Shown here piece by piece: positions 6,571 to 13,434 of a stretch of 20,016 nt of DNA. The stretch is from JAVBOD01 sp031551045. Its GTDB lineage: Bacteria > Bacteroidota > Bacteroidia > Bacteroidales > UBA932. Each line of letters opens with the position of its first letter. The first letter of the stretch is position 1. A model generated the notes under the pieces. It saw only the letters and a list, made by a program, of their open reading frames with translations, was not told where the DNA came from and ran no database searches. The stretch is from assembly GCA_031551045.1 (NCBI GenBank), contig JAVBOD010000043.1:1-20016 (forward strand), in the 5' to 3' direction. Both the position numbers and the translations under genes were made by a program.

Positions 6571-7891
6571 ATTGTCCGCTTCTTCCTTTCAACCGTCCGG
6601 TCTTCATCAAACCGTCGTAGTGGCGGTTCAATAAGTGGCTTTCTATTTGTTGCAAGGTATCCAATACCACGCCTACCAAGATAAGCAGTGAGGTTCCTCC
6701 GTAGAAGTGGGCGAACTGGTTGTTCACACCCAACATCATGGCAAATGCCGGAAGAATAGCCACAAATGCTAAGAATATAGAACCCGGCAGGGTGATGCGA
6801 GACATAATATTATCCATATACTCGGCTGTTTTCTTGCCGGGTTTCACACCCGGAATAAATCCGCCGTTTTTCTTCATTTCTTCGGCCATCATAGTGGGGT
6901 TCACCGTAACGGCTGTGTAAAAGTAGGTAAATATAACTACCAACAAACCAAAGGTAAAGTTATACCAGAAGCCCGTGGGATTTCCAAACGAAGCAGCAAT
7001 ACCGCGTGTGGCATCAAAACCCGAAAGCAACAGCGGAATAAACATCAATGCTTGCGCAAAGATGATAGGCATTACGCCGGCTGCATTTATCTTCAAGGGA
7101 ATATATTGGCGTACGCCGCCATATTGCTTGTTTCCTACAATGCGTTTTGCATATTGCACAGGGATACGGCGTGTGCCTTGCACCAATGCAATGGTTATTA
7201 CAAACACAAAGAACAGTACCAGCAATTCTACCAAAAGCATCAGGATACCACCGGTATTTTCGCCTAAGCGCGAAGCAAGTTCGGCCACAAAGGCCATCGG
7301 TAAACGGGCTACGATACCCACCGTGATAATTAACGAAATACCGTTTCCGATACCGCGATCCGTGATACGTTCTCCCAACCACATTACAAACATCGTTCCT
7401 GCAATCAGGATAACGGTTCCGTAAAGGCCGAACGTGAAAGCATTGCTCATCAGGAATGCATCGGCAGGCAATTGTCCGTGTAAGTTTGCGATGTAAGCCG
7501 GGCCTTGTAAAGCCAGGATACCAATGGTTAGGTAACGGGTCCATTGGTTAATTTTACGGCGTCCGCTTTCTCCTTCGCGTTGCAGGCGTTGGAAGTACGG
7601 AATCATCATGCCCAACAATTGAATCACGATGGAGGCGGAAATATAGGGCATAATCCCCAAAGCAAAAACCGAAGCATTACCAAAGGCACCTCCGGAGAAG
7701 ATGTTCAGCAAGCCCAAGATACCATCTGATGCTTGTGCCTGCAATTTATCCAATTTGGTAGGGTCGATACCCGGAATCACCACAAAGCTTCCCAATCGAT
7801 AAACCAACACCAACAGAATGGTATAACCTATTCTGTTGCGCAGTTCTTCAATTTTGAAGATGTTTTGTATGGTTGTAATCAGCCTTTTCAT
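6569..7891 (-). CDS. secY: preprotein translocase subunit SecY
   Basis: A 440-residue inner-membrane protein with about ten hydrophobic segments, the channel subunit of the SecYEG translocon. Conserved stretches include the N-terminal NRIGYTILLVLVYRLGSF, the plug-region SGGAFGNASVFALGIMPYIS, the cytosolic loop RRIPVQYAKRIVG, and PTMMAEEMKKNGGFIPGVKPG before the last helices. It begins 5 bases after rplO, so the two are likely translated together. Length is normal. Confidence 0.98.
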   Translation of the reverse strand: MKRLITTIQNIFKIEELRNRIGYTILLVLVYRLGSFVVIPGIDPTKLDKLQAQASDGILGLLNIFSGGAFGNASVFALGIMPYISASIVIQLLGMMIPYFQRLQREGESGRRKINQWTRYLTIGILALQGPAYIANLHGQLPADAFLMSNAFTFGLYGTVILIAGTMFVMWLGERITDRGIGNGISLIITVGIVARLPMAFVAELASRLGENTGGILMLLVELLVLFFVFVITIALVQGTRRIPVQYAKRIVGNKQYGGVRQYIPLKINAAGVMPIIFAQALMFIPLLLSGFDATRGIAASFGNPTGFWYNFTFGLLVVIFTYFYTAVTVNPTMMAEEMKKNGGFIPGVKPGKKTAEYMDNIMSRITLPGSIFLAFVAILPAFAMMLGVNNQFAHFYGGTSLLILVGVVLDTLQQIESHLLNRHYDGLMKTGRLKGRSGQ

Positions 7892-7896
7892 TATTC

Positions 7897-8346
7897 CTAT
7901 TGTATTTGAGTAGCTTTTCCTTGTTTTGCTTCAATAGCAGCCACCGCCGATTTGGAAAATGCGTGTGCCGTTACATCGATTTTGGAGGTCAAAGCACCGT
8001 TTCCTAAAATTTTGACGCGGTCGTTTTTCGACACCAAGCCGTGTTCAATCAACGTGTCCAGCGTAATAGTGCTTACATTGATTTTTTCTACCAGCGCTTG
8101 CAAGGTCGAAATGTTGATGGCTTTATACTCCACACGGTTCATGTTGTTGAAACCGTATTTCGGCAAACGGCGTTGAATAGGCATCTGTCCGCCTTCAAAG
8201 CCGGCTTTGCGTGAGTAGCCCGAACGTGACTGGGCGCCTTTGTGCCCTTTGGTAGATGTACCGCCACGGCCCGAACCTTCGCCGCGACCAATGCGTTTGT
8301 CTTTTTTAGTAGAACCTGCTGCAGGTTTTAGATTTTGTAATTTCAT
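7897..8346 (-). CDS. rplO: 50S ribosomal protein L15
   Basis: A 149-residue late-assembly large-subunit protein. The glycine/arginine-rich N-terminus (KDKRIGRGEGSGRGGTSTKG, then HKGAQSRSGY) and the GGQMPIQRRLPKYGF motif are diagnostic. It sits before secY, 5 bases away, as in most spc operons. A 179-base gap holding a GC-rich repeat element separates it from rpmD; these two genes are normally almost adjacent. Confidence 0.98.
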   Translation of the reverse strand: MKLQNLKPAAGSTKKDKRIGRGEGSGRGGTSTKGHKGAQSRSGYSRKAGFEGGQMPIQRRLPKYGFNNMNRVEYKAINISTLQALVEKINVSTITLDTLIEHGLVSKNDRVKILGNGALTSKIDVTAHAFSKSAVAAIEAKQGKATQIQ

Positions 8347-8399
8347 GTTTTTATTTTTTTATGCTGACGCTAGCTTTGTTTGCTAACTCGCGGTTAAGA

Positions 8400-8522
8400 G
8401 GCCCCTCCCCAACCCTCTCCAAGGGAGAGGGAGATAAACCCGTAATTTTTTAATTTGTTCCTTTTTAAAAGCAATCTAACGTTCCTCGTTTTTATTCCTT
8501 CTCCTTTAGAGAGGGAGAGGCC
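8400..8522. repeat. MITE-like element with GGCC ends between rpmD and rplO
   Basis: A segment of about 123 bases starts GGCCCCTCCCC and ends GGGAGAGGCC, so its ends are imperfect inverted repeats. Next to the left end is an 8-bp hairpin, CCCTCTCC (8413-8420) with GGAGAGGG (8424-8431). The middle is AT-rich. A related element lies at 10212-10308. No coding capacity is seen; it resembles a small non-autonomous palindromic element. Confidence 0.65.
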
Positions 8523-8525
8523 GCA

Positions 8526-8708
8526 TTATTTTACTTCTTCAATAGTTACCAGATGGCGCACTTTGTCAACCATACCGTTTACGATAGGATTGGCTTCGCG
8601 TTCCACGGTTTGATGAATCCGGCGCAAACCTAATGACCGCAATGTTTCGATTTGACGCTCGGTAGCGCCGTTTTTACTTTTTACTTGCGTAATTTTTAAT
8701 TTTGCCAT
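8526..8708 (-). CDS. rpmD: 50S ribosomal protein L30
   Basis: A 60-residue protein with the L30 pattern KITQVKSKNGATERQIETLRSLGLRRIH and the end VRHLVTIEEVK. It lies between rpsE and rplO as in other spc operons. Unlike most genes in this window it has a full AGGAGG Shine-Dalgarno at 8717-8722, 8 bases before the ATG and overlapping the rpsE stop codon. Confidence 0.97.
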   Translation of the reverse strand: MAKLKITQVKSKNGATERQIETLRSLGLRRIHQTVEREANPIVNGMVDKVRHLVTIEEVK

Positions 8709-8716
8709 GGTGTTTG

Positions 8717-8722
8717 CCTCCT
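8717..8722 (-). promoter_or_regulatory. strong Shine-Dalgarno site of rpmD
   Basis: The minus strand reads TAAGGAGG, where TAA is the rpsE stop, followed by 8 bases and the rpmD ATG. This is a textbook ribosome-binding site. It stands out because most genes around it have only A-rich leaders, as is normal in Bacteroidota. Confidence 0.9.
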
Positions 8723-9240
8723 TATCCTTTAAAAACTTTGTTCATCGGCACACCACGAACACCGGCTACCGTGTAAGCATCGCGCAGTTCGAGCAGCGCG
8801 GCTACCGTAGCTTTTACTAAGTTGTGCGGGTTCGACGAACCTTTTGATTTTGCCAATACGTCGTGGATTCCCACGCTTTCGAACACGGCACGCATAGCGC
8901 CCCCTGCTTTCACTCCGGTACCGGGAGCAGCGGGTTTCATGAATACCTGTGCACCTCCGAATTTAGATTCTTGTTCATGCGGAATCGTGCGTTTGTTCAA
9001 CGGAATTTTTACCAAGTTTTTCTTGGCGTCTTCAATTCCTTTCGATACAGCAGTAGCTACTTCATTGGCTTTACCAAGACCATAGCCTACCACGCCGTTT
9101 TCGTTTCCTACTACCACAATGGCTGCAAAGCTAAAGTGGCGGCCCCCTTTGGTTACTTTAGTAACGCGTTGAATGGCCACTAAACGGTCTTTCAACTCTA
9201 AGTCGGTTGTCTTTACTTTTTTAACGTTCGTATTCGTCAT
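8722..9240 (-). CDS. rpsE: 30S ribosomal protein S5
   Basis: A 172-residue protein important for decoding accuracy and mRNA unwinding at the entry channel. The N-terminal dsRNA-binding fold shows LKDRLVAIQRVTKVTKGGR and FSFAAIVVVGNENGVVGYG. The C-terminal part contains GTGVKAGGAMRAVFESVGI and DVLAKSKGSSNPHNLVKA. It follows rplR by 12 bases and ends 13 bases before rpmD. Nothing is missing. Confidence 0.98.
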   Translation of the reverse strand: MTNTNVKKVKTTDLELKDRLVAIQRVTKVTKGGRHFSFAAIVVVGNENGVVGYGLGKANEVATAVSKGIEDAKKNLVKIPLNKRTIPHEQESKFGGAQVFMKPAAPGTGVKAGGAMRAVFESVGIHDVLAKSKGSSNPHNLVKATVAALLELRDAYTVAGVRGVPMNKVFKG

Positions 9241-9252
9241 ATCCTGTCAAAA

Positions 9253-9615
9253 TTAGAATTTAAGACCCCCTTCGCGGGCGGCGTCTGCTAAACTTTTTAC
9301 TCTTCCGTGGTATAAATAGCCTCCGCGGTCGAACGACACGGTGCTGATTCCTTTTTCTATCGCACGTTGGGCAGCCAGTTTGCCGACCATTTGTGCTACT
9401 TCCGTAGCCGGTTTACCTTTAGCGGCTTCGGCTACCGATTTCTCGCGCGATGAAGCGGCGGCTAATGTGATACCGGCCACATCATCGATAAATTGAACGT
9501 ATATTGATTTGTTGCTGCGAAACACCGACATGCGAGGGCGTTGAGCGGTACCTTCCACTATTTTGCGGATGCGATAACGGATACGTTGTCTTCTTTCTGT
9601 TTTAGTTAATGCCAT
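9253..9615 (-). CDS. rplR: 50S ribosomal protein L18
   Basis: A 120-residue 5S rRNA-binding protein of the central protuberance. The segments RRQRIRYRIRKIVEG, RPRMSVFRSNKSIYVQFIDD and the C-terminal FDRGGYLYHGRVKSLADAAR are typical. It lies between rplF (19 bases) and rpsE (12 bases). A GAGGAG Shine-Dalgarno sits 9 bases before the ATG, unusual for this operon. Confidence 0.98.
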   Translation of the reverse strand: MALTKTERRQRIRYRIRKIVEGTAQRPRMSVFRSNKSIYVQFIDDVAGITLAAASSREKSVAEAAKGKPATEVAQMVGKLAAQRAIEKGISTVSFDRGGYLYHGRVKSLADAAREGGLKF

Positions 9616-9624
9616 AGCGTTTTT

Positions 9625-9632
9625 CTCCTCTC
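9625..9632 (-). promoter_or_regulatory. Shine-Dalgarno site of rplR
   Basis: The minus strand has GAGAGGAG ending 9 bases before the rplR ATG, in the 19-base rplF-rplR gap. Spacing and sequence fit base pairing with the 16S rRNA 3' end. It is one of only three such sites seen among the 24 minus-strand genes. Confidence 0.8.
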
Positions 9633-9634
9633 AA

Positions 9635-10195
9635 TTATTTTGCACTGGCCGATTTTCCGGCTTTACGACGGAGTTGTTCGCCAACAAACTTAATACCTTT
9701 TCCTTTGTACGGCTCGGGTTTGCGGAACGAACGGATTTTAGCGGCTACCGCGCCAATCAGTTGCTTGTCGCAACTGGTGAGCACCAACACCGGGTTTTGT
9801 CCTTTCTTCACAGCTTCCGCCGTTGCTTTTACTTCTTTGGGAATTTCGAAATGAATATCGTGCGAGTAGCCAAGGCTGAATTCCAGAATCTGGCCTTTAG
9901 CTTCCACGCGGTAACCCACGCCGACTAATTCTTGTTTAATCGTAAACCCTTTCGACACGCCGGTCACCATGTTGTTAATCAATGCGCGGTATAATCCGTG
10001 CATAGAGCGGTGGCGAGGTTGGTCGGTCGGACGGCTTACTTTAAGCGAGTTCCCTTCTACGGCTACTTGGATGTCTGCATCTACCTTCTGACGCATTTCG
10101 CCGAGCGGGCCTTTAACCACAACCACATTGCCGGCTTCCACTTTCACAGTGACTCCTTGTGGCAGGTTTACAGGTAATTTTCCTATCCGTGACAT
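9635..10195 (-). CDS. rplF: 50S ribosomal protein L6
   Basis: A 186-residue protein with the two tandem L6 folds, bound near the sarcin-ricin loop and factor-binding site. Start MSRIGKLPVNLPQGV, mid segment RHRSMHGLYRALINNMVTGV, and the signature region KIRSFRKPEPYKGKGIKFVG near the C-terminus are all present. A 121-base gap filled by a repeat element separates it from rpsH, whereas rplR follows closely. Confidence 0.98.
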   Translation of the reverse strand: MSRIGKLPVNLPQGVTVKVEAGNVVVVKGPLGEMRQKVDADIQVAVEGNSLKVSRPTDQPRHRSMHGLYRALINNMVTGVSKGFTIKQELVGVGYRVEAKGQILEFSLGYSHDIHFEIPKEVKATAEAVKKGQNPVLVLTSCDKQLIGAVAAKIRSFRKPEPYKGKGIKFVGEQLRRKAGKSASAK

Positions 10196-10211
10196 TGTTT
10201 TATTAATTTAT

Positions 10212-10308
10212 GGCCCCCAAGCCCCAAAGGGGGCTTCAAGAGAGCGTTGTTTATGTTTTTTAATTATTGGAAGGCCTCTCCTTCTCTCCCTTTAGGGGCA
10301 GGGGGGCC
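10212..10308. repeat. MITE-like element with GGCC ends between rpsH and rplF
   Basis: About 97 bases begin GGCCCCCAAGCCCCAAAGG and end TTAGGGGCAGGGGGGCC, so the ends are imperfect inverted repeats. GCCCC/GGGGGC on the left and CCCT/GGGG on the right form smaller hairpins. Ends and layout match the element at 8400-8522, giving two family members in one operon. No promoter or open frame was seen inside. Confidence 0.65.
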
Positions 10309-10316
10309 TGTTCTTT

Positions 10317-10712
10317 TTAATATACGTAGCAAAGCACTTCGCCGCCTACATTTTGCGCAACGGCTTCCTTGTCGGTCATCACACCTTTAGAGGTGGAAAC
10401 GATGGCTATGCCCAAGCCGTTCAACACGCGCGGCATGTTGCCCACGTCGGCGTACTGGCGCAAACCGGGTGTACTGATGCGTTGCAAATGCTTAATCGCC
10501 GAACGTTTGGTTTCGGGATGGTATTTCAATGCTATTTTAATCGAGTTGCAAGGCGTTCCTTCCACTACTTTATAGCTGAGGATGTATCCTTTTTCGTGCA
10601 AGATGCGGGTAAGTTCTTGCTTCATTTTCGAGGCGGGGATTTCTACCACTTTATGTCCGGCAGTCACCGCATTGCGAATCCTTGTCAGAAAGTCTGCTAT
10701 TGGATCAGTCAT
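10317..10712 (-). CDS. rpsH: 30S ribosomal protein S8
   Basis: A 131-residue primary 16S rRNA-binding protein; in E. coli it also represses the spc operon by binding near the rplE start. Typical segments are MTDPIADFLTRIRNAVTAGH, RISTPGLRQYADVGNMPRVL and the C-terminal GIAIVSTSKGVMTD with GGEVLCYVY. Gaps on both sides (158 bases to rpsN, 121 to rplF) hold inverted repeats, so this gene is unusually isolated within its operon. Confidence 0.98.
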   Translation of the reverse strand: MTDPIADFLTRIRNAVTAGHKVVEIPASKMKQELTRILHEKGYILSYKVVEGTPCNSIKIALKYHPETKRSAIKHLQRISTPGLRQYADVGNMPRVLNGLGIAIVSTSKGVMTDKEAVAQNVGGEVLCYVY

Positions 10713-10738
10713 GTTTTTTAGTTTTTAAATTTTTAATT

Positions 10739-10762
10739 TCGGCACTCGAGTTCGGTGCCCGA
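10739..10762. repeat. small GGCAC hairpin upstream of rpsH
   Basis: GGCAC (10741-10745) pairs with GTGCC (10755-10759), and TCG with CGA just outside allowing one bulge. It lies about 29 bases before the rpsH ATG, so the transcript would carry a hairpin in the rpsH leader. Function is unknown; a binding site for a ribosomal protein repressor or part of a repeat are both possible. Confidence 0.4.
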
Positions 10763-10781
10763 TATCCAATTTATTTTAATT

Positions 10782-10869
10782 ATGAGTTATGAATGATGAA
10801 TTATGAATGGATTAGCTCCCTTATGTATGCGCTTTCCGCATTCATAATTCATAACTCAACATTCATCAT
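10782..10869. repeat. AT-rich inverted repeat between rpsN and rpsH
   Basis: ATGAATTATGAATG at 10796-10809 is perfectly complementary to 10839-10852 (14 bp) around a 29-base loop. Weaker pairing continues outward through GAGTTATGA / TCATAACTC-type segments to about 10782 and 10869. Tandem variants of ATGAATTATGA in opposite orientation are a pattern I associate with dispersed Bacteroidota repeats. It abuts the rpsN stop. Confidence 0.7.
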
Positions 10870-10870
10870 T

Positions 10871-11140
10871 CTACCATGAGGCTTTGCGTACGCCGGGAAT
10901 CAAGCCTTTGCTGGCCATTTCGCGGAACTGGATACGGCTGATGCCGAACATCCGCATATAGCCTTTGGGGCGTCCGGTCAACGAACAGCGGTTGTGAAGG
11001 CGCACGGGGCTGGCGTTTTTCGGCAGTTTTGCCAAACCTGCATAGTCGCCCGCTTCTTTCAGGGTTTTCCGTTTTTCGGCGTATTTTGCTACTAACCTTG
11101 CACGCTTTACTTCACGTGCTTTCATCGATTCTTTTGCCAT
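10871..11140 (-). CDS. rpsN: 30S ribosomal protein S14, zinc-free form
   Basis: An 89-residue protein of the small-subunit head. The C-terminal half reads LHNRCSLTGRPKGYMRMFGI and ends GLIPGVRKASW, the S14 signature. Only one cysteine is present, so this is the long form without the CxxC zinc ribbon found in the roughly 61-residue version. It follows rplE by 5 bases, in the standard rplE-rpsN-rpsH order. Confidence 0.98.
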   Translation of the reverse strand: MAKESMKAREVKRARLVAKYAEKRKTLKEAGDYAGLAKLPKNASPVRLHNRCSLTGRPKGYMRMFGISRIQFREMASKGLIPGVRKASW

Positions 11141-11145
11141 ATTAT

Positions 11146-11814
11146 TTACTTCTTAGCATTTTTAAATGGTAATCCGAATTCGCGCAACAACGCATAAGCT
11201 TCTTCGTCGCTCTTGGCATTAGTTTGGAAAGTGATTTCCATGCCGAGAATTTTCGTGATTTTGTCAATATCAATTTCGGGAAAAATGATTTGTTCTTTCA
11301 CACCCAACGTGTAGTTTCCACGTCCGTCGAATTTGTCGGCAATACCGTTGAAGTCGCGGATACGGGGCAGCGAGATGGCAATCAGGCGGTCCAGGAATTC
11401 ATACATTTTCGAGCTGCGCAAGGTTACTTTCACGCCGATAGGCATGCCTTTACGCAATTTGAAGTTAGAAATATCTTTCTTCGAAAATGTTTGTATTGCT
11501 TTTTGGCCGGTGATAGCGCTCAGTTCGTTTTGGGCTACTTCTATCAGTTTCTTGTCGCCGGTAGCGGCGCCCACTCCTTGGTTTATCACGATTTTTTCTA
11601 ATTTAGGAACTTGCATTACGCTTTTGTATTGGAAGTCCTTCATTAGTTTTGCAACAATTTCTTCTTGGTATTTTTTGCGTAGAGCCGGAATATATCCCTT
11701 CGGGGCGGCTTGTTGCGCACCGGCACTTCCCTTAGCGGCTTTCTTTTCGCCTTTTGCTTTGGGTTCTGCTTTGGCTACCGCAGCCTTTTTAGCTCCTTCT
11801 TGTTTTGCTGCCAT
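11146..11814 (-). CDS. rplE: 50S ribosomal protein L5 with Lys/Ala N-terminal extension
   Basis: A 222-residue protein. From about residue 41 (YIPALRKKYQEEIVAKLM) it matches L5, the 5S rRNA- and P-site tRNA-contacting protein of the central protuberance, normally about 180 residues. The first 40 residues are a low-complexity Ala/Lys/Gly stretch. The start at 11814 is supported: it overlaps the rplX stop as TAATG, a GAGGAG site precedes it by 8 bases, and no ATG, GTG or TTG occurs between it and the L5 core. The extension is therefore probably translated. Confidence 0.96.
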   Translation of the reverse strand: MAAKQEGAKKAAVAKAEPKAKGEKKAAKGSAGAQQAAPKGYIPALRKKYQEEIVAKLMKDFQYKSVMQVPKLEKIVINQGVGAATGDKKLIEVAQNELSAITGQKAIQTFSKKDISNFKLRKGMPIGVKVTLRSSKMYEFLDRLIAISLPRIRDFNGIADKFDGRGNYTLGVKEQIIFPEIDIDKITKILGMEITFQTNAKSDEEAYALLREFGLPFKNAKK

Positions 11815-12137
11815 TATTTAATCTCCTCTCCGGATTTTTTAGCGTAACGTACTAATTTTCCTTTATCGTTCAGGCGGCGGCCTACGCGGGTAGGTGTGCC
11901 GGCCGAAGGATCTACTATCTGCAAATTCGAGATATGTATTGCGGCTTCTTGCTTGATAATTCCGCCTTGCGGTGCTTTGGCATTGGGTTTGGTGTGTTTG
12001 CTCACCATGTTGATGCCTTCTACAATAGCACGGTTTCTGTCGGGAAATACTTCGAGTACTTTTCCCTTTTTTCCGCGGTCGTCACCGGCATTTACATATA
12101 CGGTGTCGCCTTTTTTAATGTGTAATTTTTTATTCAT
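11814..12137 (-). CDS. rplX: 50S ribosomal protein L24
   Basis: A 107-residue assembly-initiator protein of the large subunit with the KOW motif near its start (IKKGDTVYVNAGDDRGKKGK) and the region IVEGINMVSKHTKPNAKAPQ. Its ATG overlaps the rplN stop by one base (TAATG), and its own stop overlaps the rplE ATG the same way. The chain rplN-rplX-rplE is therefore set up for coupled translation. Confidence 0.98.
   Translation of the reverse strand: MNKKLHIKKGDTVYVNAGDDRGKKGKVLEVFPDRNRAIVEGINMVSKHTKPNAKAPQGGIIKQEAAIHISNLQIVDPSAGTPTRVGRRLNDKGKLVRYAKKSGEEIK
11823..11828 (-). promoter_or_regulatory. Shine-Dalgarno site of rplE
   Basis: The minus strand has GAGGAG within the last codons of rplX, 8 bases before the rplE ATG. 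It is one of three clear Shine-Dalgarno sites in this cluster. In E. coli the rplE start is the S8 target that regulates the spc operon, so special initiation control here would be plausible but is not shown. Confidence 0.75.
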
Positions 12138-12502
12138 TACAATACCTCCGGTGCTAATGAAACGATTTTCATATAATTCTCGCGTAATTCGCGGGCTACA
12201 GGCCCGAAAATACGGGTTCCGCGTACCTCGCCCTGGTTGTTCAACAACACGCAGGCGTTATCGTCAAAACGAATGTACGAGCCGTCTGCACGGCGAATTT
12301 CTTTTTTCGTGCGCACAATCACGGCTTTCGATACCGTTCCTTTTTTAGCGTCCCCGCTGGGGATGGCGCTTTTGATGCTCACTACGATTTTATCGCCCAC
12401 TCCTGCATAGCGGCGGCGGGTTCCCCCGAGCACACGGATGCAGAGTACTTCTTTGGCTCCGCTGTTATCAGCCACTTGTAAACGTGATTCTTGCTGTATC
12501 AT
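12137..12502 (-). CDS. rplN: 50S ribosomal protein L14
   Basis: A 121-residue protein at the subunit interface (bridge B5/B8 region). Sequence features: MIQQESRLQVADNSGAKEVL, CIRVLGGTRRRYAGVGDKIV and the end VAREL with MKIVSLAPEVL. Length is the usual 121-122. It starts 2 bases after rpsQ and overlaps rplX by one base. Confidence 0.98.
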   Translation of the reverse strand: MIQQESRLQVADNSGAKEVLCIRVLGGTRRRYAGVGDKIVVSIKSAIPSGDAKKGTVSKAVIVRTKKEIRRADGSYIRFDDNACVLLNNQGEVRGTRIFGPVARELRENYMKIVSLAPEVL

Positions 12503-12504
12503 GG

Positions 12505-12759
12505 CTATTTCACTTTTTCAACGATTTCTACTAGTCTCCAACATTTTGTTTTGCTCAACGGGCGGGTTTCCATGATGCGAACGGTGTCCCCTTCGCTGCA
12601 TTCGTTTTTCTCGTCGTGAGCTACAAACTTGGTAGTTTTATTTACGAATTTTCCGTAAATCGGGTGTTTTACTTTACGTCTTACGGCAACCACTATGGAT
12701 TTTTCCATTTTGTTGCTTACTACCAGCCCGGTTCTTTCTTTACGAAGATTTCTTTCCAT
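12505..12759 (-). CDS. rpsQ: 30S ribosomal protein S17
   Basis: An 84-residue OB-fold protein that binds 16S rRNA early in assembly. The pattern RKERTGLVVSNKMEKSIVVA and the C-terminal DTVRIMETRPLSKTKCWRLV are diagnostic. I start it at the ATG at 12759; an in-frame TTG two codons upstream, directly after the rpmC stop, is possible but less likely. It ends 2 bases before rplN. Confidence 0.97.
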   Translation of the reverse strand: MERNLRKERTGLVVSNKMEKSIVVAVRRKVKHPIYGKFVNKTTKFVAHDEKNECSEGDTVRIMETRPLSKTKCWRLVEIVEKVK

Positions 12760-12765
12760 GAACAA

Positions 12766-12969
12766 TTATTTTTTTGTTCCGTTAGTTTCTTTTTGACTCA
12801 ACACGGTGAGCATACGCGCGATATTTTTTCGCGCTTTTTTGAGTTTCGAGGTGTCTTCTACGGGTGAAACGGCATGATTAATTTTCATGCGCACAAGATT
12901 TGCTTTCTCGGTTTCAATGCGTTCGCGTAGGTCTTTAGTCGAAAGCTCGCGTATTTCCGGCGTTTTCAT
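12766..12969 (-). CDS. rpmC: 50S ribosomal protein L29
   Basis: A 67-residue two-helix protein near the exit tunnel that helps dock trigger factor and SRP. It shows the L29 pattern EIRELSTKDLRERIETEKAN and the KNIARMLTVLSQ helix. It lies 12 bases after rplP and 6 before the rpsQ ATG, the normal S10-cluster order. Confidence 0.97.
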   Translation of the reverse strand: MKTPEIRELSTKDLRERIETEKANLVRMKINHAVSPVEDTSKLKKARKNIARMLTVLSQKETNGTKK

Positions 12970-12981
12970 CGTACAAATTTA

Positions 12982-13401
12982 TTATTCGGTGTAATCTCTA
13001 CGTACTACAAATTTTGTAGTAACAGGTAATTTTTGTGCGCCAAGACGGAGCGCTTCTTTAGCTATTTCCATCGGAACGCCTTCGGCTTCAATTAAAATAC
13101 GGCCAGGGGTAATGGGAGCTACAAATCCTTCGGGAGCACCTTTACCTTTACCCATACGTACTTCGGCGGGTTTTTTGGTAAAAGGCTTGTCGGGGAATAC
13201 GCGAATCCAAATTTGGCCTTCACGTTTCATGTAACGCACCACCGCTTGGCGGGCAGCTTCAATTTGTTGGCCGGTGAGCCAGCACTCTTCCATGGTTTTA
13301 ATACCGAACGAGCCGAACGCCAATTCGTGTCCACGGTGGGCAAAACCCTTCATGCGGCCTTTTTGCTGCCTTCTGAACTTTGTTTTTTTCGGTTGTAACA
13401 T
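12982..13401 (-). CDS. rplP: 50S ribosomal protein L16
   Basis: A 139-residue late-assembly protein that contacts the A-site tRNA and organises the peptidyl-transferase region. The start MLQPKKTKFRRQQKGRMKG, the loop VRMGKGKGAPEGFVAPITPG and the end KLPVTTKFVVRRDY are conserved and complete. In most bacteria rpsC lies directly upstream. Here there is a leader and promoter instead, followed by a divergent gene, so rplP is the first gene of this transcript. Confidence 0.98.
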   Translation of the reverse strand: MLQPKKTKFRRQQKGRMKGFAHRGHELAFGSFGIKTMEECWLTGQQIEAARQAVVRYMKREGQIWIRVFPDKPFTKKPAEVRMGKGKGAPEGFVAPITPGRILIEAEGVPMEIAKEALRLGAQKLPVTTKFVVRRDYTE

Positions 13402-13434
13402 TGTTTTTTAACGTTTAACGTAACCTGTTTACTG

